Numbered from the stretch's first letter, positions 17,886-26,886 are shown. The stretch: 64,000 nt of DNA from JBHJHP01 sp042219825 (GCF_042219825.1 NZ_JBHJHQ010000006.1:124001-188000), one strand, 5' to 3'. Made by a program: numbers and translations. Notes: generated by a model not told the origin, from the letters alone.

Positions 17886-19424
17886 ATGCTCGTAAAAACT
17901 TATGCCTCAGCAGTTATTGGTATTGATGCGAAAACAATTACCATTGAAGTTAATGTTTCAAAAGGAATAAAATTTTTTCTGGTTGGCCTGCCGGATAGTG
18001 CTGTTAAAGAGAGTCATGAACGCATTGTATCTGCCGTAAATGAAATCGGGCTTAAGTTACCCAGAAAACAGATTATTGTAAATATGGCACCAGCCGATAT
18101 TCGTAAGGAAGGTGCCGCTTATGATCTTCCACTCGCCATTGGTATTCTAGCCGCATCTGAGTACATCAATTCCGACAGACTGGAAGAATATGTAATGATG
18201 GGAGAGTTGTCACTAGACGGACGGTTAAAGCCGATTAAAGGTGTCTTACCGATGGCTATTACAACGCGTCATGAAGGATTTAGAGGGATAATTGTGCCAG
18301 TGGAAAATGTGAAAGAAGCCGCAGTGGTTGACGGGATAGAGGTTTACGGTATGGAAACTCTGAAACAGGTGGTGGATTTTGTAAATGGTGAGTTTAATCC
18401 TGATCCTGTTAAAGTTAATACGCGGGAAGAGTTTTTCCAGCATCTTGGAACAGGCGAGCTGGATTTTTCTGATGTGCGCGGACAGGAAAATGTAAAGCGG
18501 GCTTTGGAAGTTGCAGCTGCCGGTGGGCACAATATAATTTTGGTTGGACCTCCTGGTTCCGGAAAGTCCATGTTGTCCAAACGAATTCCATCTATTTTGC
18601 CACCGTTTACCTTGAGGGAAGCGCTTGAGACAACCAAGATACATTCTGTTGCCGGTAGGTTGGATTCGGGTACGTCATTAATGACAACACGACCATTTCG
18701 ATCACCCCATCATACAATTTCGAATATAGCACTGGTTGGAGGAGGAACCTATCCACAGCCGGGTGAAATATCACTGGCACACAATGGCGTATTGTTTTTG
18801 GATGAGATACCAGAGTTTCAGCGCACGGTACTTGAAGTGATGCGGCAGCCACTGGAGGATCGTAAAATTTCCATTGCGCGGGCAAAATTTTCAGTGGAAT
18901 ATCCGGCCAGTTTTATGCTTGTAGCTTCTATGAACCCGTGCCCCTGTGGGTATCACAACCATCCGGAACGGGAGTGTGTATGCGGACCCGGAGCTGTTCA
19001 ACGCTACCTCAGCCGCATTTCGGGCCCCTTGCTTGACAGAATAGATATACACATTGAGGTGGTTCCTGTATCATTTGATAAAATGGCTGATAAACGGCCA
19101 TCGGAACACAGCGCATTAATACGCGAACGGGTGATGAAGGCAAGACAGATTCAGGATGAACGCTTTAGGGATAAAAAAGATGTGCACTGCAATGCGCAAA
19201 TGAGTTCTAAAATGATCCGTAAATACGTGGAACTGGACGAAGCAAGCCTTGCCATGCTTAAAAATGCCATGGAAAAACTGGATCTCTCTGCACGGGCTTA
19301 TGACCGTATTTTAAAGGTCTCCAGAACCATTGCTGACCTTTCCGGTTCAGAAAATGTACTGGCAGAACACATTGCCGAAGCCATCCAATACCGTAACCTT
19401 GACAGGGATAGTTGGAGTGAATAA
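17886..19424 (+). CDS. YifB/ComM-family Mg-chelatase-like AAA ATPase
   Basis: Cytoplasmic ATPase of 512 aa. The N-terminal S5-fold/ChlI-type domain (about 1-180) begins LVKTYASAVIGID and includes GLPDSAVKES. The central AAA domain has Walker A VGPPGSGKSM, Walker B LFLDEIPEF and the zinc-like cluster CPCGYHNHPERECVCGPG. The C-terminal magnesium-chelatase-type helical domain ends near YRNLDR. Family members such as ComM are branch-migration helicases in natural transformation; in Bacteroidota the role is not established. It is divergent from the envelope operon and followed by a 32-base perfect palindrome. Confidence 0.93.
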   Translation: MLVKTYASAVIGIDAKTITIEVNVSKGIKFFLVGLPDSAVKESHERIVSAVNEIGLKLPRKQIIVNMAPADIRKEGAAYDLPLAIGILAASEYINSDRLEEYVMMGELSLDGRLKPIKGVLPMAITTRHEGFRGIIVPVENVKEAAVVDGIEVYGMETLKQVVDFVNGEFNPDPVKVNTREEFFQHLGTGELDFSDVRGQENVKRALEVAAAGGHNIILVGPPGSGKSMLSKRIPSILPPFTLREALETTKIHSVAGRLDSGTSLMTTRPFRSPHHTISNIALVGGGTYPQPGEISLAHNGVLFLDEIPEFQRTVLEVMRQPLEDRKISIARAKFSVEYPASFMLVASMNPCPCGYHNHPERECVCGPGAVQRYLSRISGPLLDRIDIHIEVVPVSFDKMADKRPSEHSALIRERVMKARQIQDERFRDKKDVHCNAQMSSKMIRKYVELDEASLAMLKNAMEKLDLSARAYDRILKVSRTIADLSGSENVLAEHIAEAIQYRNLDRDSWSE

Positions 19425-19752
19425 TTTCTCTCTTCATATAAAACCTTTTCCAAAGTTTTAAAACTTTGGAAAAGGTAACTTTAATTGAACTTTCAATAAA
19501 GTTATAATTTAGTGTTTATAATATGACCAAAAAACTGATACTGAACACCAGATAGTAATTTGTTGAGATCAGGATTTTTTCCTGAGTATTATGACTTTGT
19601 TGATTTTGAATAGATTATACCCTTTCGTTCGGCATAGGCTCCAGCCTACGTCTATAAATTAAGCTTAATAGTTTTCTGTAGGTGTTTTTTGAGACACTGT
19701 TTTAAAATTTCCAGTGATGACATTTTAAGTGTTTTTCGATGTCATATAAATT
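19425..19752. other. Non-coding gap between yifB and the YCF48 pseudogene
   Basis: Contains the 32-bp palindrome above, a small REP-like hairpin TAGGCT-CC-AGCCTA at 19635-19648, and an inverted repeat ATGACAT (19717-19723) / ATGTCAT (19739-19745) ending seven bases before the next gene's first ATG. A similar small hairpin (AGGC...GCCT, about 22013-22025) lies beyond the other end of that gene. No coding region seen. Confidence 0.45.
19444..19475 (+). repeat. Perfect 32-bp palindrome after yifB
   Basis: The 16-base arm beginning CCTTTTCCAAAG is mirrored exactly, so the whole element is self-complementary with no separate loop. It lies 19 bases after the yifB stop. A T-poor tail makes it a weak intrinsic terminator, though it could protect the mRNA 3' end or serve as a bidirectional stop. 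Confidence 0.6.
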
Positions 19753-21908
19753 ATGATAGTAAAACTATTAATTATGGCATCACAAAAATTTTTCAATCAC
19801 AGAGTGTTATTGATTCCTGTTCTGGCATTTATGCTTGTTTCAAACGCGGTATTGGCACAATGGAGATATCAAAATCCTAAACCTCAGGGCAACACGCTCA
19901 ATTCGGTATTTTTTACGGATGAAAATACCGGCTACGCGGTTGGTTCAATCGGTATTATTCTGAAAACAACAGATAGTGGTGTAAACTGGGACTATCAGAT
20001 GAGTGGAGTGTACAGCGCTCTTACTTCAGTTTTCTTTGCGGATGAAAATACCGGCTATGCTGTTGGAGCTGATGGAAATATCGTGAGTACAAAGGATGGT
20101 GGAACAACCTGGGTGAAATACGATGGTTACGGCGACTGGTTATTTGCTGTGTATTTTGTGAATAATGATATTGGTTTTGCTGCCGGAGAAAACGGTACCT
20201 GCAAAAAGACTACCGATGGAGGCTTAAGATGGAATGCAGTGAATATTAGCCAGGGAGGAACAGTGTATGACCTGTTCTTCACCAATGCTCAAACCGGGTA
20301 TGCCGTAGGTGTAGCCGGTCTTGTTAGTCCACATGGGTTTATTTATAAAACTGAAGATGGTGGTGCAACCTGGGTCGCACAAAAAGAAGAGGGCAGCCGG
20401 CTGAACTCAGTATATTTTACCGATGATAATACCGGATATGCTGTAGGTTTGGGAGGAAGAATATTAAAAACCGCGGATGGCGGTGAAACATGGCTTGAGA
20501 AGGGAGGCAGCACAACATCAACGTTTTCAACCATAGGCTTTACGGATAAAAACACAGGTTTTGCCGTTGGTGGAAGTCAGGTGTTTAAAACGAATGATGC
20601 CGGAGAAAGCTGGTTTGAAGTTACAAATCAGGTTGGAGGTAATTCTGCTTCTTTCGTAAACAATGCAGGCTATGTGGTAGGTGCATACGGAAGTGTGTAT
20701 AAAACCAAAGATGCCGGATCAACCTGGCTGAAAGCATACAACAGTGTTACGTATTATGATATCAGTTCGATACACTTTTATAATAACGTCGGTTATGCAG
20801 TAGGAGAGGAAAATACCATTCTGCACACTACAGACGGAGGCGAAGAGTGGATCAAACAGTCAGTCCCCATCCATTCAGATTTGAACGCTGTTTTTACCGT
20901 TGATGAAAATAATGCCTATGCCGTTGCTGGTGCAGGTAGAATATTCACCACATCGAACGGAGGAGATGAATGGGTATGGCAAAACAGCAACACGTCAGAA
21001 TGGCTTACATCTGTTTATTTTATTGATAGCGATAATGGTTTTGCAACCGGCAACAACGGAACCTTAATGAAAACTACGAACAAAGGAGCCGATTGGGAAC
21101 AGATAGCGCTGGAAACAACAAATGATTTGAACTCTGTTTTCTTTGCAGACAAGACAAACGGCTTTATTGCAGGTGATGACGGCACACTACTTAAACGTCT
21201 GATGGTGGGATCAGCTGGGTTTCACAAAACAGTGGAACAGACGCCACACTTCGTTCAGTTTATTTTACTGATCCGGTTTCAGGTTATGCTGCGGGAGATG
21301 ACGGAACTGTAGTTAAAACTAAAGATGGAGGGACTACATGGAGCAGTTGCTCAGATGGCATTAGCGAATTTGTATCCTTCTATTCGGTTTATTTTACAGA
21401 TGCAGGAACCGGATATGCCGGTGGGTTCGATTATAGGGATGGAAATTTTATTGGCACCCTTTTTACAACAAATGATGGTGGGAACAACTGGCAGGAAATA
21501 ATACTGGGATTCAGTGGCTGGATAAATTCCATCTGTTTTAGTGATAATAAAACAGGTTATATTGCGGGGAGAAACGGGGTTATTCTTAAAACAACAAATG
21601 GTGGAGGAATAACCTTAGCGAATATAATACCGGATGGGGAAAATACCAATTTGTTTCCAGAACCGAACTATCCTAATCCCTTCAGTTCAGAAACCAGAAT
21701 CACTTACAGGAATCCTGAAACCGGTCCTGTATCGCTTAAAGTGTTTGATGCCTCAGGCAAAGAAATTTCAGTTTTAGTGAATCAGAAAAAATCGGCAGGA
21801 TTGTATGAGATAAGTTTTAATGCCGCCGATTTGGATGACGGAGTTTATTTTTACCAGATCAAAACAGCCGGTTTTACTGAGACACGTAAAATGATATTAC
21901 AAAAATGA
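19753..21908 (+). pseudogene. Secreted YCF48-repeat protein with T9SS sorting domain, interrupted by a one-base frameshift
   Basis: The first frame (19753-21312) codes for a signal peptide ending NAVLAQ and at least ten YCF48-like repeats (TENTGYAVG, TTDGGxxW types). At 21193-21195 the expected AAAA is AAA: after GDDGTLLK the frame leaves the repeat pattern, while the -1 frame continues it as TSDGGISWVSQNSGTD and then DPVSGYAAGDDGTVVK through to a C-terminal T9SS sorting domain (NYPNPFSSETRITY, DGVYFYQIKT) ending at 21908. Restoring one A would give about 718 aa. As read, the first-frame product would lose its sorting signal. Either a true inactivation or an assembly error. An ATG at 19774 is an alternative start that gives a more usual signal peptide. 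Confidence 0.85.
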
Positions 21909-22068
21909 TGATTTAGAAGTTGAAATAGTGATAAATCAGAGTCAGCGTTACCTTGCATTACGGAATTAGCTTCAATCATCAGATTGATGTGCATTGCCAA
22001 ACTGTAACCGGTTAGGCGTACAGCCTGATATTGTTTTATAAAATCTGAAATATATAACTTGAAATAGA

Positions 22069-22374
22069 TTATACCTCACCGATTTTATCGCGAATAGATT
22101 GCATCTTTTTTTTCATCCGACCAGGTTTACCCTTGCGAATGTCAAATTTCAATGATGAATAAATACGGTTGCAATCCGGCTCCAGTTGGTCGTAGCAGGT
22201 TTTGATCATAGCCAGTGCTTCATCCATTGTTTCAGTTTCAATTACGGTTCCCATAGGTGTAAGCTCATAGGTCGCTCCACTGTCCCTTATCACCTTTAGT
22301 AAACGACTCACATAATGACTCACACTTTCCCCCTTATCGGTTGGGAACATCGCAAATTCAAGTAACACACTCAT
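22069..22374 (-). CDS. MTH1187-family thiamine-binding protein
   Basis: Small cytoplasmic protein of 101 aa. The start LLEFAMFPTDKGESVSHYV and the segment YELTPMGTVIET are typical of the MTH1187/YkoF-like (DUF77) fold, a ferredoxin-like dimer whose members bind thiamine or related molecules. No thiamine genes are nearby. It lies 15 bases downstream of sfsA on the same strand, so the two are probably co-transcribed. Confidence 0.85.
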   Translation of the reverse strand: MSVLLEFAMFPTDKGESVSHYVSRLLKVIRDSGATYELTPMGTVIETETMDEALAMIKTCYDQLEPDCNRIYSSLKFDIRKGKPGRMKKKMQSIRDKIGEV

Positions 22375-22389
22375 TTTAGTATATTTTTA

Positions 22390-23106
22390 TTAAACGTTTT
22401 CTGTTATTTCCGGCTCAAGAATATAGTGTAAAATTTTATGACTTACAATTTCCTCCGGGGTCACTTTAACCTGTAGCGGAATAATCTCAACGCCTTTCTT
22501 GTGTGCCTCAAGAAGTTTCCGGGCATAGTCAGGATCAATATCCCGTGCCGGTTCAAAATGATTTACATCCATTCGCTGAATGATGTACAGCATCACGGCA
22601 CGCATTCCGTTTTCTTTTACATCCATTAATGTCTGAAGATGTTTTAACCCTCTTGTGGTAACCGCATCCGGAAATTTAGCGATTCCGTCTTCGTTCAATG
22701 TTACATTTTTGACTTCGATAAAACAGGTTTCTCCTTCTTTTTCAGTCATGATATCAAAACGGCTGTCCTTATATTTCACTTCTCGTTTTACGAATGTATA
22801 TCCGGTTAATCCTGCAATGCGGTCTGCACTGATCTCCTCAAAGGCAAATTTGTTTGGGTTCATGGTGTTGATCCCGACCCAGTCACCATTAATTTGTATC
22901 ATTTCCCAGGTAAACTTTGTTTTTCTGTTCGGATCTTTTGCCGGTGAAAGATAAACATCGGCACCGTCTTCCAGGCAGCTCTTCATTGTTCCTGAATTGG
23001 TGCAGTGGGCAGTTACGATTTCGCCGTTTTCGAGTTTCACATCAGCAAGAAAACGTTTATAACGTTTTATGAGTGTACCTTTGATTAATCTGGTTTCAAA
23101 TTTCAT
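22390..23106 (-). CDS. sfsA: SfsA family DNA/RNA nuclease
   Basis: Protein of 238 aa, the normal SfsA length. The N-terminal OB-like part has KRYKRFLADVKL and AHCTNSGTMKSCL; the C-terminal PD-(D/E)XK-type part has SRFDIMTE and then CFIEVKNVTL with the Glu-X-Lys pair, and FPDAVTTRGLKHL. First described as a sugar-fermentation stimulation factor in E. coli, the family binds DNA and has predicted nuclease activity. The first gene of a two-gene unit with the thiamine-binding protein. Confidence 0.93.
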   Translation of the reverse strand: MKFETRLIKGTLIKRYKRFLADVKLENGEIVTAHCTNSGTMKSCLEDGADVYLSPAKDPNRKTKFTWEMIQINGDWVGINTMNPNKFAFEEISADRIAGLTGYTFVKREVKYKDSRFDIMTEKEGETCFIEVKNVTLNEDGIAKFPDAVTTRGLKHLQTLMDVKENGMRAVMLYIIQRMDVNHFEPARDIDPDYARKLLEAHKKGVEIIPLQVKVTPEEIVSHKILHYILEPEITENV

Positions 23107-23181
23107 TTTATAGTAATTCGGTGTAACTTTATAAAGGATTTTTACGTTCTAAAAATACTGTTTAACTTAAGATTAAAACGA

Positions 23182-23598
23182 ATGAAGACCTCTAAAGTTT
23201 TTTTTGTCATCAGTGTTATGCTTATTTCTGTACTGAATAGTTGTTCGTTTGAGCCGCGATCCAAAGATGCCTATCTTGCCCAGTTCAACAGTTTTGTTGA
23301 AAATGTGGGAGAGTCGTATAAAGACTATACGGATGAAGTGTGGGAGAAAAAAGATAAAGAGTTCAATAAGTTTACGGACGAATGGTATTTATCGTTTAAG
23401 GATGAGCTGGACGTAAAGGAACAAATTGCCGTAAAAAAATTGGCCATAAAATATGCACTCTATCGCAATGGAAATGACCTGAAAGGAGGGCTGGAAGAAG
23501 GACTTAAAGCGTTGAAGGAGATTGGCGAGGAATTTTTGAAGATTCTTGATTCAGATTCAACAGACGATAAAACAAAGATTGAAATATCGATTGAATAG
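23182..23598 (+). CDS. Lipoprotein of the DUF6565 type
   Basis: Lipoprotein of 138 aa with lipobox VLNSC (Cys at about residue 21). The mature part is highly charged and helical (YKDYTDEVWEKKDKEFNKF, then WYLSFKDELD), probably a helical bundle in the periplasm or at the outer-membrane inner face. It resembles proteins annotated DUF6565 in Bacteroidota, recalled only. Its stop codon lies inside the start region of the PqiA-like gene, so the two are probably translationally coupled. Confidence 0.7.
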   Translation: MKTSKVFFVISVMLISVLNSCSFEPRSKDAYLAQFNSFVENVGESYKDYTDEVWEKKDKEFNKFTDEWYLSFKDELDVKEQIAVKKLAIKYALYRNGNDLKGGLEEGLKALKEIGEEFLKILDSDSTDDKTKIEISIE

Positions 23599-24088
23599 CA
23601 ATGGAAAGCCTGATTTAAGGTGGTACCTTGCAGCTATGTTGTTAATGCTGGCAGTATTTTTCTTTTATCTGGGACTTTCACTGCCCATTATGTCGACCAA
23701 AAAGCAGCTGATTATTTCTTTTGGTTATACCGAAACAACATTATGGGACTCAATTGTATACTTCTGGCATGGGAAAGAATATTTTCTGGCTTCTGTTATT
23801 TTCTTTTTTACTATTGTGTTTCCCATTGTTAAATTTATTCATTTAGGAGCTTCTCTCTTTTATCCGCCTTTTAAAAAGATGAAGTTGTTTAATCTTTCAC
23901 ACTATATTTCGGATAAATGGAGCATGCTTGACGTATTTATTATCGCTTTGGTCATTTTTCATATTAAAATGAATTCACAGGTTGTTGTGACCAGTCTGAA
24001 GCCGGGAACCACATTTTTAGCTCTTTCTATCATTTTAAGAATGTTGTCTAATGAGCTGGGCATTAAGCGCATTATAAAAGAAGCCTGA
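23591..24088 (+). CDS. PqiA-family (paraquat-inducible protein A) membrane protein
   Basis: Inner-membrane protein of about 165 aa with four hydrophobic helices. LSLPIM followed by a beta-like extracytoplasmic part, FPIVKFIHLG, and DKWSMLDVFIIALVI match the PqiA half-module; PqiA family members act with MCE-type lipid transport proteins in other bacteria, though no MCE gene is near. The frame is open back to a TTG at 23546 with no upstream ATG; I choose the TTG at 23591, which overlaps the lipoprotein stop by eight bases. The first ATG (23636) would cut into the first helix. Start uncertain, family fairly sure. Confidence 0.75.
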   Translation: MNSNGKPDLRWYLAAMLLMLAVFFFYLGLSLPIMSTKKQLIISFGYTETTLWDSIVYFWHGKEYFLASVIFFFTIVFPIVKFIHLGASLFYPPFKKMKLFNLSHYISDKWSMLDVFIIALVIFHIKMNSQVVVTSLKPGTTFLALSIILRMLSNELGIKRIIKEA

Positions 24089-24388
24089 ATAATACGCTGT
24101 ACAATTTTATACACATTTATAGAACTTTTTTCATTCTTCAAAAATCATCCTTTCAGAATGAAGGGAGTTTGATTTCATGCACCAGCCTGGTTTTTTATTG
24201 TTGAATCCTGATGTATTTATTATCAATTTAAGATTAATTAATTTTCTTCAAATCACTTGATTATGCCAATAAATGCAATCTAATTATTAATTGAAAGTAA
24301 AATAAATACATTAAAAATTAGGATTTGGTATTAATATAATGTAAATTTGTTTTGTGATTGCTTAATTTAATATTAAAAAACAATTATT
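24089..24388. other. Non-coding gap before the small gene
   Basis: Very AT-rich. It contains an inverted repeat TTCATTCT (24130-24137) / AGAATGAA (24155-24162), which could end the PqiA transcript, and a TAnnTTTG element at 24343-24350 listed separately. Confidence 0.4.
24343..24350 (+). promoter_or_regulatory. -7 promoter element of a small gene
   Basis: TAAATTTG fits TAnnTTTG and lies 38 bases before the ATG at 24389. No clear -33 element at ideal spacing was found. Confidence 0.45.
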
Positions 24389-24484
24389 ATGAAGACGGTC
24401 AACGCTATTAAACAAAAACTCTATAGAGCTTTCATAGGGTTTGGCGAGCTGATTATCAGAGTTAAAGGTTACCGGTATGAGTAA
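24389..24484 (+). CDS. Putative 31-residue basic small protein
   Basis: Short frame starting MKTVNAIKQKLYRAF and continuing IGFGELIIRVKGYRYE, then TAA. The peptide is basic and could form an amphipathic helix. Support for a real gene is contextual: a TAAATTTG promoter element 38 bases upstream, the A-rich leader AAAAAACAATTATT typical of this genome before the ATG, and a strong terminator at 24551-24583. I know no family. It might instead be a leader or part of a small RNA. Its length is too short for routine gene prediction. Confidence 0.5.
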   Translation: MKTVNAIKQKLYRAFIGFGELIIRVKGYRYE

Positions 24485-24550
24485 CCATTAACTAAATGTT
24501 CTGTTTTGCAGGTTCTTTTCTTAGTAATCTCAAAATGGATTTGTTAAGTT

Positions 24551-24583
24551 AAAAAAAAGGTGCCTTTTCAGACACCTTTTTTT
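24551..24583. terminator. Bidirectional terminator between small gene and radC
   Basis: AAAAAAAAGGTG (24551-24562) pairs with CACCTTTTTTT (24573-24583) around a ten-base loop. A and T runs on both sides let it stop the + strand small transcript and the - strand radC transcript. Confidence 0.8.
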
Positions 24584-24605
24584 ATGTCTATAACTGGAGT
24601 ATGTT

Positions 24606-25298
24606 TTAAATTATTCCCTCATCAGCCATGCTGTAATACGAGCTTTCGCAAATAATCAGATGATCCAGTACCGAAATGTCAAGTACTTCTCCTGCCTTTT
24701 TTAACTTTTTTGTAATCTGAATATCAGCATCGCTTGGAGAATTATTTCCTGATGGATGATTATGACAAAGGATGACACTGCTGGCCAGTACTTCCAAGCC
24801 AGGCTTAAATACAAGTCGTGGATCGATTACAGTTCCGCTTACACCGCCCTGGCTGAGCCTTCGTTTCGAGATTATTTTATTAGACCGGTTCATGTACAGT
24901 ACCCAGAATTCCTCATGGTTTAAATCTGCCATAACGGGCTGAAACAGTTTATACACATCTTTACTTGAGGTGATTTTTTCCGTTTGACTCACTTCGTGCA
25001 GATTTCTTCTTTTGCCCAGTTCCAGGGCAGCGACTATTGTTATTGCCTTCGCAGGTCCTATGCCTTTAAATTTTTTTACAAGCTCATCTACACTGAGCTT
25101 TCCAAGTTTAGGAAGATTGTTGTTTGCTTCGGCCAGAATTTTTCTTGAAAGTTCTACCGCAGATTCTTTCCTGGTACCGGAACCTATTAGAATGGCAAGC
25201 AGTTCGGCGTCGGAGAGGGCGGAGGATCCTTTGTAAAGCATCTTTTCGCGTGGGCGATCCTCCAGTGCCCAGTTTTTAATGGTGATGTTGGAGCTCAT
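24606..25298 (-). CDS. radC: RadC family protein (JAB/MPN domain)
   Basis: Protein of 230 aa. The N-terminal helix-hairpin-helix part (DRPREKMLYKGSSALSDAEL and FKGIGPAKAITI) precedes a JAB1/MPN-like metalloprotease-type domain with the conserved HNHPSGNNSPSDAD (HxHPxG...SxxD) and the upstream Glu of the fold. Named for DNA repair, though the E. coli role has been questioned; the biochemical function remains unsettled. A separate gene, ending at a shared terminator. Confidence 0.93.
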   Translation of the reverse strand: MSSNITIKNWALEDRPREKMLYKGSSALSDAELLAILIGSGTRKESAVELSRKILAEANNNLPKLGKLSVDELVKKFKGIGPAKAITIVAALELGKRRNLHEVSQTEKITSSKDVYKLFQPVMADLNHEEFWVLYMNRSNKIISKRRLSQGGVSGTVIDPRLVFKPGLEVLASSVILCHNHPSGNNSPSDADIQITKKLKKAGEVLDISVLDHLIICESSYYSMADEGII

Positions 25299-25350
25299 TT
25301 TAGTTTGGTTTGGGTGTTTATCAAACCAAATTTAAGAAATCTACGGGCAC

Positions 25351-25382
25351 AAAAAAAGCCTTTCAAAAAATTGAAAGGCTTT
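25351..25382 (-). terminator. Terminator of rpsT
   Basis: Minus-strand hairpin AAAGCCTTTCAA / TTGAAAGGCTTT with a T run after it (plus-strand A run at 25351-25357). Located 22 bases after the rpsT stop. Confidence 0.8.
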
Positions 25383-25403
25383 GCAGTATCTTTAAAGCAG
25401 TTC

Positions 25404-25655
25404 TTAAAGAGCGTTCACATGTTTTGTTAAACTCGATTTTAAGTTACCTGCTTTGTTTTTGTGGATCAGGTTCTTTTTAGCAAGCTTATCAAGCATTGAA
25501 GAAACTTTAGGTAACAACTCTGCAGCTTCAGTTTTGTCAGTAATGCTTCTCAACTTGCGAACTGCGTTACGCGCAGTTTTTGCATAATATCTGTTATGCA
25601 ATCTTCTTGCCTGTGTCTGACGAATTCTTTTTAATGCTGATTTGTGATGTGCCAT
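25404..25655 (-). CDS. rpsT: 30S ribosomal protein S20
   Basis: Basic protein of 83 aa, starting MAHHKSALKRIRQTQARRL, typical of S20, a three-helix primary binder of 16S rRNA. The sequence NRYYAKTARNAVRKLR and KNLIHKNKAGNLKSSLTK match the family. The gene begins 27 bases after the 3' end of tRNA-Glu, and no separate promoter element is seen in the gap, so both probably come from the TATATTTG promoter at 25796. A clear terminator follows. Confidence 0.97.
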   Translation of the reverse strand: MAHHKSALKRIRQTQARRLHNRYYAKTARNAVRKLRSITDKTEAAELLPKVSSMLDKLAKKNLIHKNKAGNLKSSLTKHVNAL

Positions 25656-25682
25656 TAATCTGTTCTTTAATCTTTTAATTTG

Positions 25683-25754
25683 TAGCCCGTAGGGGAATCG
25701 AACCCCTGTTTCAAGAATGAAAATCTTGCGTCCTAACCCCTAGACGAACGGGCC
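25683..25754 (-). tRNA. tRNA-Glu (anticodon TTC)
   Basis: Minus-strand cloverleaf of 72 bases: acceptor GGCCCGT/ACGGGCT with a G-T pair at the end and discriminator A, anticodon stem CAAGA/TCTTG with loop TTTTCAT giving anticodon TTC, and T loop TTCGATT. No CCA is encoded. It lies upstream of rpsT in the same transcript. Confidence 0.96.
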
Positions 25755-25795
25755 AACATGTGTTTTTTGGCAAACTTTTTTCTCGTTTGCGGCTG

Positions 25796-25803
25796 CAAAT
25801 ATA
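25796..25803 (-). promoter_or_regulatory. -7 promoter element of tRNA-Glu-rpsT
   Basis: Minus-strand TATATTTG followed by CAGCCGC, 42 bases before the tRNA. The tRNA-Pro promoter at 675-682 has the same TATATTTGC core. Confidence 0.65.
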
Positions 25804-25908
25804 GACTGTTATTTTAATCACACCAAATATTTTTTTAAAAAAATATGAAAATTATTCCGGTGTGTTAAGAACAGATTGATTTACAGCAAAATTCAATACT
25901 GAAATTCT

Positions 25909-26886
25909 CTATTTATGCGATGAATAGTACTTCATGAACTGCACACGCTCGTAAAATGCAGGGTCCTCACTATTGCTGTAGTTCAGTTTCCCTCTGAAAT
26001 CTTTCAGGGTATTAAATCCCTTTTGATTCATCCATTCTTCAAGTGCAGTGGTCATCTGTGAAACAATACCATTTCCGTTCTTATAAAGAGCTGAACAAAC
26101 CTGTACGGTTTGAGCACCCGCCAGAATAAGTTTTATGACGCTGTCCCAGTCATGAACACCAGTGGATGCTGAAATATCGATATGGTCGGTCTGCCCTGAT
26201 GTAATGGCAACCCAACGTAATGTATTGTGAAGGTCGCTTGGAACACTAAATATATCTGAAGCGGTAAGTTCCAGTTTATCAATGTTTATATCAGGCTGAT
26301 AGAACCTGTTGAAGAGAACTACCCCTTCTGCGCCTTCTCCTTTCAATCTGTCTACCACTTTTACAATATTGTTGAAATAGTAGCTTATTTTAACCGATAC
26401 CGGAATGCTGACTACTTTTTTGACCTTGCGTACTATTTCATAGTGTTTGTCATCGAATGATGAATCATCCTTTAACGATGCGTTCATGATAAACACATTC
26501 AATTCTAGTGCATCAGCTCCTGCTTCTTCTATGCGTTTTGCAAAATCCACCCATTCACCTCCCGAATAGCAATTAATGCTTGCGATAACAGGAATACTAG
26601 TCTGCTCGGAACATTCGCGTACCAGCTTCAGATAGCTTTCAAGATTTTCTGAACGCACATAATTTTTTACGTAATCATATGCTTCGGGATAATCCTGACT
26701 TTGGTCCATGGCGTTGCCCGCATTCATATTAATCTGTTCTTCGAACAACGATTTTAAAACCACGGCTCCAATGCCTGCTTTCTCAAGTTCCAATACTTTT
26801 TCTACGGAGTTGGTGAGGCCGGAACTACTAGCAATAAGTGGGTTCTCAAGCTCAAGGCCTAAATAAGAAGTCTTTAAACTTATCAT
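25909..26886 (-). CDS. Dihydroorotate dehydrogenase-like FMN enzyme
   Basis: TIM-barrel protein of 325 aa related to class 1 dihydroorotate dehydrogenases: LKTSYLGLELENPLIASSSG, IPVIASINC, SIPVSVKISYYF and ISASTGVHDWDSVIKLILAGA, with ending features for FMN phosphate binding. The segment where class 1A enzymes have NLSCPN reads ELNVFIMNA, so the catalytic Cys is missing and it is probably not pyrD. Similar proteins are annotated dihydroorotate dehydrogenase-like across Bacteroidota, function unknown to me. It stands alone, 56 bases downstream of the YggS gene. Confidence 0.85.
   Translation of the reverse strand: MISLKTSYLGLELENPLIASSSGLTNSVEKVLELEKAGIGAVVLKSLFEEQINMNAGNAMDQSQDYPEAYDYVKNYVRSENLESYLKLVRECSEQTSIPVIASINCYSGGEWVDFAKRIEEAGADALELNVFIMNASLKDDSSFDDKHYEIVRKVKKVVSIPVSVKISYYFNNIVKVVDRLKGEGAEGVVLFNRFYQPDINIDKLELTASDIFSVPSDLHNTLRWVAITSGQTDHIDISASTGVHDWDSVIKLILAGAQTVQVCSALYKNGNGIVSQMTTALEEWMNQKGFNTLKDFRGKLNYSNSEDPAFYERVQFMKYYSSHK

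Noticed and set aside
18246..18644. 132-codon frame on the minus strand inside yifB
   Set aside because: It lies wholly within a clear conserved gene on the other strand and its translation shows no family features.
21193..21200. Programmed -1 ribosomal frameshift
   Set aside because: TTAAAC lacks the classic slippery heptamer, no stimulatory hairpin was found just downstream, and a simple loss of one A explains the change.
25909..26886. Pyrimidine-pathway pyrD
   Set aside because: The catalytic Cys segment is missing, so the gene is called only dihydroorotate dehydrogenase-like.
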